From: Nocardioides sp. zg-DK7169
GTDB taxonomy: Bacteria; Actinomycetota; Actinomycetes; Propionibacteriales; Nocardioidaceae
Assembly: GCF_013155365.1 (NCBI RefSeq)
Contig: NZ_JABJRA010000014.1
Coordinates: 1-64,000 of the forward strand
Direction of reading: 5' to 3'
DNA length: 64,000 bases
Shown: piece by piece, positions 6,937 to 16,352 of the stretch
Numbering within the stretch: position 1 is the first letter of the stretch
How the letters are laid out: each line of letters begins with the position of its first letter
Notes under the pieces: model-generated
What the model saw: the letters and a program-made list of their open reading frames with translations, nothing else
Told to the model about the DNA's origin: nothing
Databases searched by the model: none
Program-made: the position numbers and the translations under genes

Positions 6937-9900
6937 TGGAGGTCCATAAAGAGCGCCCCTTCGAGGACGCCATCTGCGAGCACCTTGCGGCCAACGGCTG
7001 GCACTACAGCGCCACGGATGCGGGGTATGACGTCGAGCGCGCACTGTTCCCCAACGACGTCTACGACTGGCTTGCTGAGGCCTACCCCGACGAGTGGGCG
7101 CGGTTGGCGGAGGTGACTCCGATTGGGCGTGACCCAAGGATCCACCTGCTCGACTCCCTCGTGACCCGCCTCGACAAGCACGGCAAGCCTGACGGCGGCA
7201 CGGTCGGGGTACTTCGCCGCGACCACCGCCTCACCGGGCGCGGCAAAACGCTTCGGTTCAAGATGTGCCAGTTCGCGCCCGCCTCTAACCTCAACTCCGA
7301 CCTTCTGCCGCTCTACAACAGAGTGCGGCTGCGGGTAATGCGACAGGTCCACTACTCCAAGCACAACAAGAGCCTGAGCATCGACCTCGTCCTCTTCGTC
7401 AACGGGCTACCCGTGGCGACGTGTGAAGTGAAGTCCGACTACACCCAGTCGGTCGCCGACGCGATCGAGCAGTACAAGGAAGACCGAACCCCCGGCACAG
7501 GCCGCTTCACCGAGCCGTTACTGACCGCCGGCGCCCGGGCTTTAGTCCACTTCGCTGTCAGCCACGATGAGGTCTACATGACCACGCGCCTGAACGGCGC
7601 GGCCACGATCTTCCTGCCATTCAACCAAGGGCGCGACAACGGCCCCGGCAATCCGGACAACCCCCACGGGCACGCCACCTCCTACCTATGGGAGCGCGTC
7701 CTCGCGCGGGAGAACCTCCTCGACATCTTGGGTCGCTTCGTGCACTCAGAGAAGATGCCAGACGCCGAGAACATGGAGAAGGCTAAGCGCCCGAAGGCAA
7801 AACTGCTGTTCCCGCGCTACCACCAATGGGATGCGGTCAAGTCCATCGTCACCGACATCAGGGAGCATCTGGCAGACCCCGCCACCACCGGCGTCGGCCG
7901 CCGCTACCTGATCCAGCACTCGGCCGGGTCGGGCAAGACATCCTCGATCGCCTGGACCGCGCACGCGCTGGCAACCCTGCATGCCACCGGGCCGGATGGC
8001 CGCGACAGAAAGGTCTACTCCTCGGTCGTCGTGCTCACCGACCGGACCGTGCTCGATGACCAGTTGCAGAAGGCAATCAAGGAGATCGACCAGACCGGCA
8101 TCGCGGTCACGCCCATCAACGTCGAAGAAGCTCGGCGCCACGGGTACTCGTCCAAGAGCGAACTGCTCGCCTACGCCCTGAACCGCAACCACCCGATCGT
8201 GGTCACGACCATCCAGACGTTCCCGCACGCGCTAACCCTCATGGAGAACCAGGCCGAACGTCGGTTCGCTGTCATCATCGACGAGGCCCACCAGTCCCAG
8301 GACGGCGAGACCGGGCGCACCGTCGACGCAGCCCTCGCGAGGTCCGAAGGGCTCACCTGGGACGCGAGGCTACGGGTGTTCCTCGACGCCGACGGGGTGG
8401 AAGTAACCCGAGAGGAGTTCGACGACCGCATCGAAGCCGAGATGGCCAAGCGGGCATTGAGCGACCAGGTCACCTACGTAGCGTTCACCGCGACCCCGAA
8501 GGCGTCCACAATGACGCTGTTTGGCACCACCAACCCGTACACCGGCGAAGTACGCCCCTTTCACCTGTATACGATGAAGCAGGCGTTGGCCGAGGGGTTC
8601 ATCCTCGACGTGCTCGCCAACTATCAGTCCGTCGACTTCAAGGCGCTCATCGACGAGGCGTCACGGCCGGGCATGACACCGTTCGACGAACGGCTCGTGG
8701 ACCCGCGGTTGGCTCGCAGAGAACTGAACCGGCGGTTGTACGAAGACCCCGACCTGATCGCAGCGAAAGCGCGCTGGATCGTCGAGCACTTCACCCACAA
8801 GGTCGCCCCGCTGCTGTCCGGTACCGCGAAAGCAATGGTCGTCACCTACTCTCGCGTCGCCGCGGTCCGCTACCTCCGCGCCATCGAAGCCGAGGCGAGC
8901 AGGCTGGGGAGCGAACTGCGCGGGTTGGTCGCGTTCTCCGGCACCGTCACTGAGAGCGGCCGCGAAGAGTCGGAGTCGACGCTGAACGGCAACGCGAAGG
9001 AACCGGCCGACCTGTTTAAGGGCGACGACGCGTACTCGGTGATCGTCGTGGCCAATAAGTATCAGACCGGGTTCTCCGAACCGCGGCTGTCCGCGATGTA
9101 CCTGGACAAGCCCGTCAGCGGCATCAACGCGGTCCAGACCCTCTCGCGACTCAACCGCACCATGCCCGCGGAGGGGAAGGACAAGGTATTCGTCGTCGAC
9201 TTCACCAGCCGCGGCGAGCAGATGCTGAAGGCGTTCCGCCAGTTCCACACCGAAGCGAAACTGCCGCACGAGGTCGACGTCGCCCAGATCTACGACCTGC
9301 TCGCTGCTATCAACGGCGAAGGTCTCTACGACGAGGCGACCGTTAAGCGGGCAGTGGAGGGAGCGCTCGCCGGCGACCAAGCCGCGATGGATGCCGCCGT
9401 TGCGCCCGTCGCTAGGGACTGGCAGCGGCGGCTGGCTGAGGCCCAGAGTCGCGAAGACATCGAAGAGGCGTCGCGCCTGCTGAACTTCGCGGCCAACGTG
9501 TCCAACTTCCTGACCGCCTACTCGTTCATGTCGCAGGTCCACGACTTTGCCGAAGCCGCCCTGGAGAAGCAGCACTTGTTCCTGGGTCTGCTTAACAAGC
9601 GGTTCCGGCGTGACCCGTCCCCGCGGCCCGACCTGTCCGGAGTGGCGGTGCGGCTCCTCGAGGTCGAAGAAGGCGCCGTGGCCTCGCTCGTCTTCGGCAA
9701 CGAGCCGGAAGACCTCGCCCCACCGGAGTTCGGAGTCTCTGACGGCGTCCGCGAAGATCCGGTAGAGGAGACGCTGCGCCACATCATCGACGAGTTCAAC
9801 GCGCGCCTCGCCGATGCCGGAGTCGAGGTCAGTACCGAGAACTCGCCGGCGTGGCTGGACGCGCTCGTGGGTCTCGTACTGAACGACGAAGGACTTCGAG

Positions 9901-10136
9901 GCCAGGCCCGCGACAACGACCCGGACGACTTCGAGGACTCACTGGACCTTCAGATCGCCGTTGCGGAGGCCGTGCGAGGGTTCGGCGACGACGCTGCGGC
10001 GCTGGCCCAAGGGTTCCACTCCGACGGGGATGTGCAACGCGCCGTGGTGCAGGCCGTCAGCCAACTGGCCCATGTGTACGCAACCCAGCGCACCGGTAGG
10101 CATCAACCAGAACCGGACAGGACCGCCGAAGCCTGA
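6936..10136 (+). CDS. hsdR: Type I restriction endonuclease subunit HsdR
   Basis: The 1066-residue ATP-dependent translocase and nuclease subunit carries an N-terminal PD-(D/E)xK nuclease with D150, E164 and K166 (the CEVKSDYTQS stretch). Walker A GSGKT lies at 331-335, the DEAH-type motif IIDEAHQSQ at 447-455, and helicase motif III FTATPK follows. A C-terminal helical domain for binding the methylase core completes it. All catalytic residues look intact and length is normal, so the hsdM-hsdS-hsdR operon appears functional. A UUCG-loop hairpin lies about 60 bases past the stop. Confidence 0.95.
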   Translation: MEVHKERPFEDAICEHLAANGWHYSATDAGYDVERALFPNDVYDWLAEAYPDEWARLAEVTPIGRDPRIHLLDSLVTRLDKHGKPDGGTVGVLRRDHRLTGRGKTLRFKMCQFAPASNLNSDLLPLYNRVRLRVMRQVHYSKHNKSLSIDLVLFVNGLPVATCEVKSDYTQSVADAIEQYKEDRTPGTGRFTEPLLTAGARALVHFAVSHDEVYMTTRLNGAATIFLPFNQGRDNGPGNPDNPHGHATSYLWERVLARENLLDILGRFVHSEKMPDAENMEKAKRPKAKLLFPRYHQWDAVKSIVTDIREHLADPATTGVGRRYLIQHSAGSGKTSSIAWTAHALATLHATGPDGRDRKVYSSVVVLTDRTVLDDQLQKAIKEIDQTGIAVTPINVEEARRHGYSSKSELLAYALNRNHPIVVTTIQTFPHALTLMENQAERRFAVIIDEAHQSQDGETGRTVDAALARSEGLTWDARLRVFLDADGVEVTREEFDDRIEAEMAKRALSDQVTYVAFTATPKASTMTLFGTTNPYTGEVRPFHLYTMKQALAEGFILDVLANYQSVDFKALIDEASRPGMTPFDERLVDPRLARRELNRRLYEDPDLIAAKARWIVEHFTHKVAPLLSGTAKAMVVTYSRVAAVRYLRAIEAEASRLGSELRGLVAFSGTVTESGREESESTLNGNAKEPADLFKGDDAYSVIVVANKYQTGFSEPRLSAMYLDKPVSGINAVQTLSRLNRTMPAEGKDKVFVVDFTSRGEQMLKAFRQFHTEAKLPHEVDVAQIYDLLAAINGEGLYDEATVKRAVEGALAGDQAAMDAAVAPVARDWQRRLAEAQSREDIEEASRLLNFAANVSNFLTAYSFMSQVHDFAEAALEKQHLFLGLLNKRFRRDPSPRPDLSGVAVRLLEVEEGAVASLVFGNEPEDLAPPEFGVSDGVREDPVEETLRHIIDEFNARLADAGVEVSTENSPAWLDALVGLVLNDEGLRGQARDNDPDDFEDSLDLQIAVAEAVRGFGDDAAALAQGFHSDGDVQRAVVQAVSQLAHVYATQRTGRHQPEPDRTAEA

Positions 10137-10459
10137 CTAACCAGCCGGGGCCCCTGACCGCCTACACCGAGGGTCGCCGGCGAGGTCGGCGGGACGAGGG
10201 TTCGCCCTCGTTCGTTGGCGGGTTTGGCGCGGTCGCTGGGAGCGCGGCGACGAGACCGTCTCGACCTAGGCCTCGCGCGCGTGCACGGCGAGCGAGGACC
10301 ACGCTGGGGCATTCACAGCGACAACCTCGGCGCACCCAACGGCGCTCGCGACTCCTGCGCGTCTGAGAGCCAGTGGCGTAGACGTAGCACCCAGTATGAA
10401 ATTTTTGCAGATTGGAGCCTTCAGTTTCAGTTTCGCGGGTTGTCGGCACCGCGGCCGGC
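10137..10459. other. Intergenic junction between restriction operon and dnaB
   Basis: No gene was recognised. It contains the hairpin terminator of hsdR and the 3' flank of dnaB (convergent). A small AT-rich patch occurs near 10395-10430 (AAATTTTTGCAG, then TTCAGTTTCAG). This is the right edge of the accessory island; no attachment-site repeat was found by eye. Confidence 0.5.
10194..10211 (+). terminator. Hairpin terminator after hsdR
   Basis: ACGAGGG, a TTCG tetraloop and CCCTCGT form a 7-bp stem followed by TCGTT. This is a stable UUCG-capped hairpin downstream of the hsdR stop. Confidence 0.6.
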
Positions 10460-11878
10460 TCAGTGCGCCATGTCGACGAACCGCGAGTAGTGGCCCTGGA
10501 AGGCGACGGTGATGTCGCGGGTGGGGCCGTTGCGGTGCTTGGCCACGATCAGGTCGGCCTCGCCGGGGCGGGTCGACTCCTTCTCGTAGACGTCGTCGCG
10601 GTGGAGCAGGACGACCATGTCGGCGTCCTGCTCGATCGAGCCGGACTCACGCAGGTCGCTGACCATCGGGCGCTTGTCGGCGCGCTGCTCGGGGCCACGG
10701 TTGAGCTGCGAGAGCGCGATGATCGGGAGCTCGAGCTCCTTGGCCAGCAGCTTGATCTGACGGGAGAACTCCGAGACCTCGAGCTGGCGGGACTCGACCT
10801 TCTTGCCCGAGCTCATCAGCTGGAGGTAGTCGATGACGATCAGCTTGAGGTCGTGGCGCTGCTTGAGGCGGCGCGCCTTGGCGCGGATCTCCATCATCGT
10901 CATGTTGGGCGAGTCGTCGATGAACATCGGCGCCGAGGAGACCTCGCCCATCTTGCGGGCGAGCTTGACCCAGTCGTCGTCGGTCATGTTGCCGTTGCGG
11001 ATGTGGTTCAGCGGCACCTTCGCCTCCGCGGAGAGCAGGCGCATGGTGATCTCCGCGCGCGTCATCTCCAGGCTGAAGAAGCAGCTCGTGAGGTTGTTGT
11101 GGATCGAGGCCGCGCGACAGAAGTCGAGCGCCAGCGTGGACTTACCCATCGCGGGTCGGGCCGCGACGATGATCATCTGACCCGAGTGCAGGCCGTTGGT
11201 GAGGTCGTCGAAGTCGGCGAAGCCGGTGGGCACGCCGTAGATGCCGGCCTCACGGTTGGAGATCGCCTCGATCTCGTCCAGGACGCCGGTCATGATGTCG
11301 CTCAGCGGCGCGTAGTCCTCGCCCGTGCGCTTGTCGGCGATCTTGTAGACCTCGGCCTGGGCGTTGTCGACGACGTCGTCGATCTGGCCCTCGCCGGCGT
11401 AGCCGAGCTGGACGATCTTGGTGCCGGCGTCGACGAGGCGGCGCAGGATCGCCTTCTCGCGCACGATCTCGGCGTAGTAGCCGGCGTTGGCCGCGATCGG
11501 GACGTTGGCCGCGATCGTGTGGAGGTACGGCGCGCCGCCGATGCGCTGGAGCTCGCCCTTGCGCTGGAGGTCGGCGGCGACGGTGACCATGTCGACCGGC
11601 TCGCCGCGACCGTAGAGGTCGATGATCGCGTCGTAGATCGACTCATGCGAGGGCCGGTAGAAGTCGGTGCCGCGGATCGTCTCGGAGACGTCGGCGATCG
11701 CGTCCTTCGAGATCAGCATCGCGCCGAGCACGGACTGCTCGGCGGCCATGTCCTGCGGCGGCGTGCGGTCGCCCGGACGGGAGGGACGCTCCCCCGGCGC
11801 GTAGGGGACCGGACCGTCGCCCCAGTCCTCGAACGGCGGCTCAGGAATGTCCTGCTCCGACTGCTCCGCGACGCTCAA
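10460..11878 (-). CDS. dnaB: Replicative DNA helicase DnaB
   Basis: This 472-residue hexameric 5'-3' helicase unwinds DNA at the replication fork. The N-terminal domain (PPQDMAAEQSVLGAMLIS) binds primase; the RecA-like ATPase domain has Walker A ARPAMGKST near residues 238-246 and IVIDYLQLMS as Walker B. No intein is present. The start is taken as TTG at 11878 because GGAGGAGG lies seven bases upstream. An ATG at 11919 would add 14 residues without a clear ribosome-binding site. It lies on the same strand as, but separate from, the rpsF-ssb-rpsR-rplI genes; the MATE and small membrane-protein genes lie between on the other strand. The upstream DNA carries many DnaA boxes. Confidence 0.95.
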   Translation of the reverse strand: MSVAEQSEQDIPEPPFEDWGDGPVPYAPGERPSRPGDRTPPQDMAAEQSVLGAMLISKDAIADVSETIRGTDFYRPSHESIYDAIIDLYGRGEPVDMVTVAADLQRKGELQRIGGAPYLHTIAANVPIAANAGYYAEIVREKAILRRLVDAGTKIVQLGYAGEGQIDDVVDNAQAEVYKIADKRTGEDYAPLSDIMTGVLDEIEAISNREAGIYGVPTGFADFDDLTNGLHSGQMIIVAARPAMGKSTLALDFCRAASIHNNLTSCFFSLEMTRAEITMRLLSAEAKVPLNHIRNGNMTDDDWVKLARKMGEVSSAPMFIDDSPNMTMMEIRAKARRLKQRHDLKLIVIDYLQLMSSGKKVESRQLEVSEFSRQIKLLAKELELPIIALSQLNRGPEQRADKRPMVSDLRESGSIEQDADMVVLLHRDDVYEKESTRPGEADLIVAKHRNGPTRDITVAFQGHYSRFVDMAH

Positions 11879-12319
11879 GCCTGCCTCCTCCACGGCGAAG
11901 TACCACTGATCGACTGGCATCGCCGACCCTAGGAAGAGCCACCGACAGCTCCCTTCGGAGCCCCCTCGCCCCGCGACCGTACGCGCCCGGAGGACCCCAC
12001 CGACACCACCTTGTCCACAGGCCCTGTGGATAACTGGGGATAACCCGTGGACGACACGCACGGAAGATGTGCACAGGCTGGGGAGGGGGCTGTGGATGAA
12101 TCGCCCCTCGCGCCCCCTGCACCCCCTCTGACCTGCGCAGACGCAGTTGTGCCGGTGTGGAGCAAAATTCGTGGACAACTGTTTTGGCTGGGGATCGCGA
12201 CACGCCCGGGGGATGTCGACAAAGCCACCCGGGGACGGGATTTACCGGCGAAACCCCCGAGTTATCCACCGATGGGGGCCGGTCTGCTGCTAAGGGCGAC
12301 CGGTCCCTACGATCAGCCG
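11879..12319. other. Intergenic region upstream of dnaB with DnaA-box cluster
   Basis: There is no gene in these 441 bases. Two exact DnaA boxes lie at 12011-12019 (TTGTCCACA) and 12025-12033 (TGTGGATAA). Near-matches lie at 12046-12054, 12091-12099 (TGTGGATGA), 12170-12178 (CGTGGACAA) and 12262-12270 (TTATCCACC). A 21-bp element at 12128-12148 recurs before dnaN, and ATGTCGACAAAG at 12213-12224 recurs downstream of parB. It may serve as a regulatory or titration region for DnaA, or as an origin-like locus. Confidence 0.75.
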
Positions 12320-13675
12320 GTGAGCACGTCGCCGACCCGCGCCCAGGACCGGGAGATCCTGCGCCTCGCCGTCCCCGCGTTCCTCGCCCTGGTGGCCGAG
12401 CCGCTCTTCCTGCTGGCCGACGCCGCCGTCGTCGGCCACCTCGGCACCCGCGAGCTGGCCGGCCTCGGGATCGCCGGCGCCGTGCTGCAGACCGTGGTCG
12501 GGCTGTGCGTGTTCCTCGCCTACGGCACGACCGCGAGCGTCGCGCGGCTCCTGGGTGCCGGCAACCGCCGCGCCGCCCTCGCCCAGGGCATCGACGGCAT
12601 CTGGCTGGCCGTGCTCATCGGGTCGGTGGCGACCGTGCTCGGCATGGTCTTCACCCACCCCCTGGTCTCGGTGTTCGGCGCGAGCCCCGGCGTCACCGAC
12701 GACGCGGCGACGTACCTGCGCCTGGCGTTCCTCGGCACCGTCCCGCTGCTGGTGATGCTCGCCGCCACGGGCGTGCTGCGCGGGCTGCAGGACACCCGCA
12801 CCCCGCTCGTCGTCGCCGTCGGCGGCAACGCCCTCAACGTCGTGCTCAACGTGGTGCTGGTCCACGGCGTCGGCTCGTACGCCGGCATGGGGCTGGCCGG
12901 TTCCGCGATCGGCTCGGTGGTCGCGCAGGTGGCCTGCGCCGCCGCGCTGGTGGCCGTCGTGGTCCGCGGCGCACGGCGCGAGGGCGCCTCGCTGCGCCCG
13001 CACCCGGCGGGGATCCGGCTGGCGGCCCGGGCGGCCGTCGCGCTGGTCGTACGCACCCTGACCCTGCGCGCGGCGCTGCTGGTCACGACCTACGCCGTGA
13101 CCGCCGGCGCCGCCCCCGGGGACGACGCGGTGCCGGTCGCCACCCACCAGCTCGCGATGACGCTGTGGACCTTCCTGGCCTTCGTCCTGGACGCGATCGC
13201 CATCGCCGCCCAGGCCCTCACCGGGCGCCACCTCGGCGCCGGGGACGTGGCGAGCACCCGCGCCGTCACCCGGCGGATGGTCCGCTGGGGGATCTGGTCC
13301 GGCGTCGTCACCGGCCTGCTGCTCGCCGCCTCCGGCCCGTTCCTCGGGCCGCTGTTCACCCCCGACCGGGCGGTGCACGAGGCACTCGTGCCCGTGCTGC
13401 TCGTCGCCGCGCTGGCCCAGCCCATCGCCGGGGTCGTGTTCGTCCTGGACGGCGTGCTGATCGGCGCCGGCGACGGCGCCTACCTCGCGCGCGCCGGCAC
13501 CGTCGTGCTGCTCGCCTACGCGCCGGTGGTCCTGGCGCTCGCCGCGCTGGGCAGCGGGCTGACCTGGGTCTGGGCGGCGTTCGGGGCGGTCTTCATGGGC
13601 GCACGCCTCGTGGTGCTGCTGCACCGCGCCCGCGGAGACGCCTGGCTGGTCACCGGAGCCGGCGCCGTACGCTGA
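12320..13675 (+). CDS. MATE-family (DinF-like) efflux transporter
   Basis: The 451-residue membrane protein has about 12 hydrophobic segments. The opening matches the MATE signature (REILRLAVPAFLALVAEPLFLLADAAVVGHLGT), as in the DinF/NorM branch, which exports drugs or metabolites by Na+ or H+ antiport. The GTG start at 12320 is chosen because a TACGAT -10 box ends seven bases upstream (probable leaderless mRNA) and because the family N-terminus begins here. The gene diverges from dnaB and is followed after six bases by a small membrane-protein gene. Substrate unknown. Confidence 0.88.
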   Translation: MSTSPTRAQDREILRLAVPAFLALVAEPLFLLADAAVVGHLGTRELAGLGIAGAVLQTVVGLCVFLAYGTTASVARLLGAGNRRAALAQGIDGIWLAVLIGSVATVLGMVFTHPLVSVFGASPGVTDDAATYLRLAFLGTVPLLVMLAATGVLRGLQDTRTPLVVAVGGNALNVVLNVVLVHGVGSYAGMGLAGSAIGSVVAQVACAAALVAVVVRGARREGASLRPHPAGIRLAARAAVALVVRTLTLRAALLVTTYAVTAGAAPGDDAVPVATHQLAMTLWTFLAFVLDAIAIAAQALTGRHLGAGDVASTRAVTRRMVRWGIWSGVVTGLLLAASGPFLGPLFTPDRAVHEALVPVLLVAALAQPIAGVVFVLDGVLIGAGDGAYLARAGTVVLLAYAPVVLALAALGSGLTWVWAAFGAVFMGARLVVLLHRARGDAWLVTGAGAVR

Positions 13676-13681
13676 GGAGCC

Positions 13682-14224
13682 ATGAAGCCCCTCCAGGCCA
13701 CCGGCTGCGGCCTCCTGCTGATCCTGCTCAACGTCACGCTCGGGGGCTTCGACCTGCTGCCCGACCTGATCGGCTGGGCGCTGGTCCTCCTCGGCGTCGT
13801 CGCGATGCGCGCCCGGCTGCCCACCGCGACGCCGGTCCTCGCCGCCGCGGCGACGGCCGGCGTGGTGTCGGTGCCGCTGTGGCTGCCCGGCGTCGCCGAG
13901 TCGGTCGCGGACGCCGACCCGGCCCTGGCCTGGGCGCTGAGCCTGCCGCAGGTGGTCTTCGCGGTGCTGTTCTTCCGCGCCCTCGAGCAGCTGGCGCAGG
14001 ACGCCGGCAACCACGACGCGGCGGGCTGGCTGCGGATCTGCTGGGTCGGCGCGGTGATCGTCGGCGTGCTCCCCGCCGTGCTGCTGCCGTTCGCCGCCAG
14101 CGGTCCGCTCGTCGGCCTGGCCGGCGTGTTCTCGCTGCTGGTCGGGGTGCTCCAGGTGGTGCTGTGCTTCGCCTACGCCGGCCGGTCCTGGGCCCGCCGC
14201 GCAGGCGCCCCCGCCACCCGCTGA
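13682..14224 (+). CDS. Small membrane protein of unknown function
   Basis: The 180-residue protein has five or six hydrophobic segments (for example LLLILLNVTLGGFDLLPDLIGWALVLLGVVAM at residues 11-42). The FDLLPDLIGW motif is seen in a family of uncharacterised Gram-positive membrane proteins. It starts six bases after the MATE gene, so it is probably co-transcribed with it. No catalytic motif is visible. A strong bidirectional-looking terminator follows before rplI. Confidence 0.75.
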   Translation: MKPLQATGCGLLLILLNVTLGGFDLLPDLIGWALVLLGVVAMRARLPTATPVLAAAATAGVVSVPLWLPGVAESVADADPALAWALSLPQVVFAVLFFRALEQLAQDAGNHDAAGWLRICWVGAVIVGVLPAVLLPFAASGPLVGLAGVFSLLVGVLQVVLCFAYAGRSWARRAGAPATR

Positions 14225-14279
14225 GCCCATCACCGCGGCGGGCGCACCGCGCCCGCACCCCCTCCTCGGGAACGACAAC

Positions 14280-14309
14280 GGGGCCGCCCTCCCGAAGGAG
14301 GGCGGCCCC
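14280..14309. terminator. Terminator between the membrane protein gene and rplI
   Basis: A perfect 13-bp stem (GGGGCCGCCCTCC with its complement, 14280-14292 and 14297-14309) encloses a 4-base loop in the gap between convergent genes. It can end both the MATE transcript and the ribosomal operon, although T-runs are short. Confidence 0.75.
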
Positions 14310-14338
14310 GATGCGTGGAGCTGGTCCGGAGGCGAGCC

Positions 14339-14785
14339 TCAGGAGGGGATGACGTTGAGCGACACGGTCGCCGTGACGTCGTCGTGCAGGCGCACGGTGA
14401 CCGTGTGGGCACCGAGCGACTTGATCGGGTTCTTGACCGCGATCGTGCGCTTGTCGACCTTCTCGGCCGTGGCCTCGGTCAGCGCGTTGGCGATCTCGGT
14501 GACGGAGACGGAGCCGAACAGACGGCCACCCTCACCGGCACGGACCTTGACGGGAACCGTCTGGGCCTCGAGCTTGCCCTTGATCTCGGCGGCGTGGCCG
14601 AGGTCGCGGACGGCGCGCGAGGAGCGGGCGGCCTTGATGGACTCGACGGTCTTCTCAGCACCGCGGGTCCAGCGGATCGCGACGCCGCGCGGGACGAGGT
14701 AGTTGCGGCCGTAGCCGTCCTTCACCTCGACGACGTCGCCGGGGCCACCGAGGCCCGTGACTTCCTGGGTCAGGATGAGCTTCAT
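14339..14785 (-). CDS. rplI: 50S ribosomal protein L9
   Basis: The 148-residue bL9 binds 23S rRNA and bridges ribosomes. The signature N-terminal domain [34 protein letters not shown] is intact, followed by the long connecting helix and the C-terminal domain. It is the last gene of the rpsF-ssb-rpsR-rplI operon, 14 bases after rpsR, and ends before a strong terminator. Confidence 0.97.
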   Translation of the reverse strand: MKLILTQEVTGLGGPGDVVEVKDGYGRNYLVPRGVAIRWTRGAEKTVESIKAARSSRAVRDLGHAAEIKGKLEAQTVPVKVRAGEGGRLFGSVSVTEIANALTEATAEKVDKRTIAVKNPIKSLGAHTVTVRLHDDVTATVSLNVIPS

Positions 14786-14799
14786 CTTCCCTGATCCTC

Positions 14800-15036
14800 T
14801 CAGCGACCGGTGGACGTGTAGGGCAGGAGTGCGACCTCGCGCGCGTTCTTGACCGCGGTGGCCACGTCACGCTGGTGCTGGACGCAGTTGCCGGTCACGC
14901 GACGGGCGCGGATCTTGCCGCGGTCCGAGATGAACTTGCGGAGGAGCGTGGCGTCCTTGTAGTCGACGCCGGTCGCCTTCTCCTTGCAGAACTGGCAAAC
15001 CTTCTTCTTGGGCTTGCGAATCACTGCCTTGGCCAT
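14800..15036 (-). CDS. rpsR: 30S ribosomal protein S18
   Basis: The 78-residue bS18 sits beside S6 on the 30S platform. The sequence has the zinc-type paralogue features (VCQFCKEK near residues 13-20) and the canonical [49 protein letters not shown]. In actinobacteria a second, cysteine-free S18 often exists elsewhere; this one keeps Cys. It lies between ssb and rplI in the conserved operon order. Confidence 0.96.
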   Translation of the reverse strand: MAKAVIRKPKKKVCQFCKEKATGVDYKDATLLRKFISDRGKIRARRVTGNCVQHQRDVATAVKNAREVALLPYTSTGR

Positions 15037-15103
15037 TGTGGTGCTTCCTTTCTAGAAGCCCGGCTGACGCCGGAATGGTTGAGGGGTGTTCAGGTGGGGT
15101 TGA

Positions 15104-15685
15104 TCAGAACGGAGGCTCGTCGGAGCCCACGCCGGGGGCGCCCCACGGGTCGTTGGCAGGAGCGCCACCGCCCGACGGTCCGCCACCCTGGGGTCCGGGA
15201 GTGGCCCACGGGTCGTTGCCCGCGGCGGCAGGCTGCGGACGGGACTGCTGCTGGCCGCCACCGGAGTAGCCGCCACCCCCGCCGCCACCGGAGTAGCCGC
15301 CGCCACCGCCGCCGCCCGAGCGCGAGGCCCGGGTGACCTTGGCCGTGGCGAACGCGAGCGCGGGGCCGACCTCGTCGACCTCGAGCTCCATCACGGTGCG
15401 CTTCTCACCCTCGCGGGTCTCGTAGGAGCGCTGCTTCAGGCGACCCTGCACGATCACGCGCATGCCGCGCTGAAGCGACTCGGCGACGTTCTCCGCGGCC
15501 TGACGCCACACCGAGCAGGAGAGGAACAGCGCTTCGCCGTCCTTCCACTCGTTGGTCTGACGGTCGAAGGTGCGCGGCGTCGACGCGATCCGGAAGTTGG
15601 CCACGGCCGCACCCGAGGGGGTGAAGCGCAGCTCCGGGTCGTCGACGAGGTTGCCGACCACGGTGATGACGGTCTCGCCTGCCAT
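15104..15685 (-). CDS. ssb: Single-stranded DNA-binding protein
   Basis: This 193-residue SSB protects ssDNA during replication and repair. The OB fold occupies about residues 1-110 ([33 protein letters not shown]). A disordered linker follows with two tandem [13 protein letters not shown] repeats and a Q/P/G-rich stretch, and the acidic interaction tip ends DEPPF. The glycine repeats are also a DNA-level repeat (GCCGCCACC runs at 15255-15315), so linker length may vary between strains. It lies between rpsF and rpsR. Confidence 0.96.
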   Translation of the reverse strand: MAGETVITVVGNLVDDPELRFTPSGAAVANFRIASTPRTFDRQTNEWKDGEALFLSCSVWRQAAENVAESLQRGMRVIVQGRLKQRSYETREGEKRTVMELEVDEVGPALAFATAKVTRASRSGGGGGGGYSGGGGGGGYSGGGQQQSRPQPAAAGNDPWATPGPQGGGPSGGGAPANDPWGAPGVGSDEPPF

Positions 15686-15781
15686 GAGGTCTCCCTAGCT
15701 GTCGAACTGATCGGATGTCTCGCGGTCGGCACCATCGTGACCGGTGGGACCGACATGCGGACGGGGATCATCCACAGACGC

Positions 15782-16072
15782 TCAGCGAGCGTCGGGGCGG
15801 ATGACCTTCGTGCGCAGGATGGACTCGTTGAGGGTGAGCTGGCGGTCGAACTCCTTGACCGTGGCCGGCTCGGCCTTCAGCGTGACGATGGCGTAGATGC
15901 CCTCGGCGTTCTTCTTGACCTCGTACGCCAGACGGCGACGGCCCCACACGTCCACGCTCTCGACGGTGCCACCGTCGTTGCGAATGACGTTGAGGTACTT
16001 GTCGAGGGACGGCTCGATGGTCCGCTCTTCAAGGCTGGGGTCGAGGATGACCATCACTTCGTAATCACGCAT
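15782..16072 (-). CDS. rpsF: 30S ribosomal protein S6
   Basis: This 96-residue bS6 pairs with S18. The start is [24 protein letters not shown] at ATG 16072, with a GGAGG motif upstream on the minus strand. A longer frame back to 16201 is open but has no family similarity. It is the first gene of the operon; its promoter must lie in the 280-base gap shared with the divergent nfo gene. Confidence 0.96.
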   Translation of the reverse strand: MRDYEVMVILDPSLEERTIEPSLDKYLNVIRNDGGTVESVDVWGRRRLAYEVKKNAEGIYAIVTLKAEPATVKEFDRQLTLNESILRTKVIRPDAR

Positions 16073-16352
16073 AGCGGTCTCCACCTCCTCTGGACTCGGC
16101 GGCCACGGTCTCTCCGTGGCAGGAGGGCTGTGCGTTCCCCGTGCGAGCACGGGGGCCCGGGTGCGCACCAGACCCGTCGGTGGGCAGGGCGCAGCGGACA
16201 CGACAGGCTAGCAGCGGCGCGCACGGCCGACCCAATCCTGTGCAGGGCGCCTCCCACCGGTCCGGACCTGCACCGTCGCGGCGCGACGCGGGCCGTCCAG
16301 CGGCGCCGATGCCGACCCCCGCCCTGTCGGTCCGGCTCCCTACGATGGGGCG

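Noticed and set aside
10137..10459. Attachment site at the right edge of the restriction island
   Set aside because: No repeat matching the left part of the island could be found by eye; the left boundary is outside the window.
12290..14278. 662-codon minus-strand frame opposite the MATE gene
   Set aside because: Shadow of the MATE and membrane-protein genes; the peptide is Gly/Gln/His/Arg-rich and without family features.
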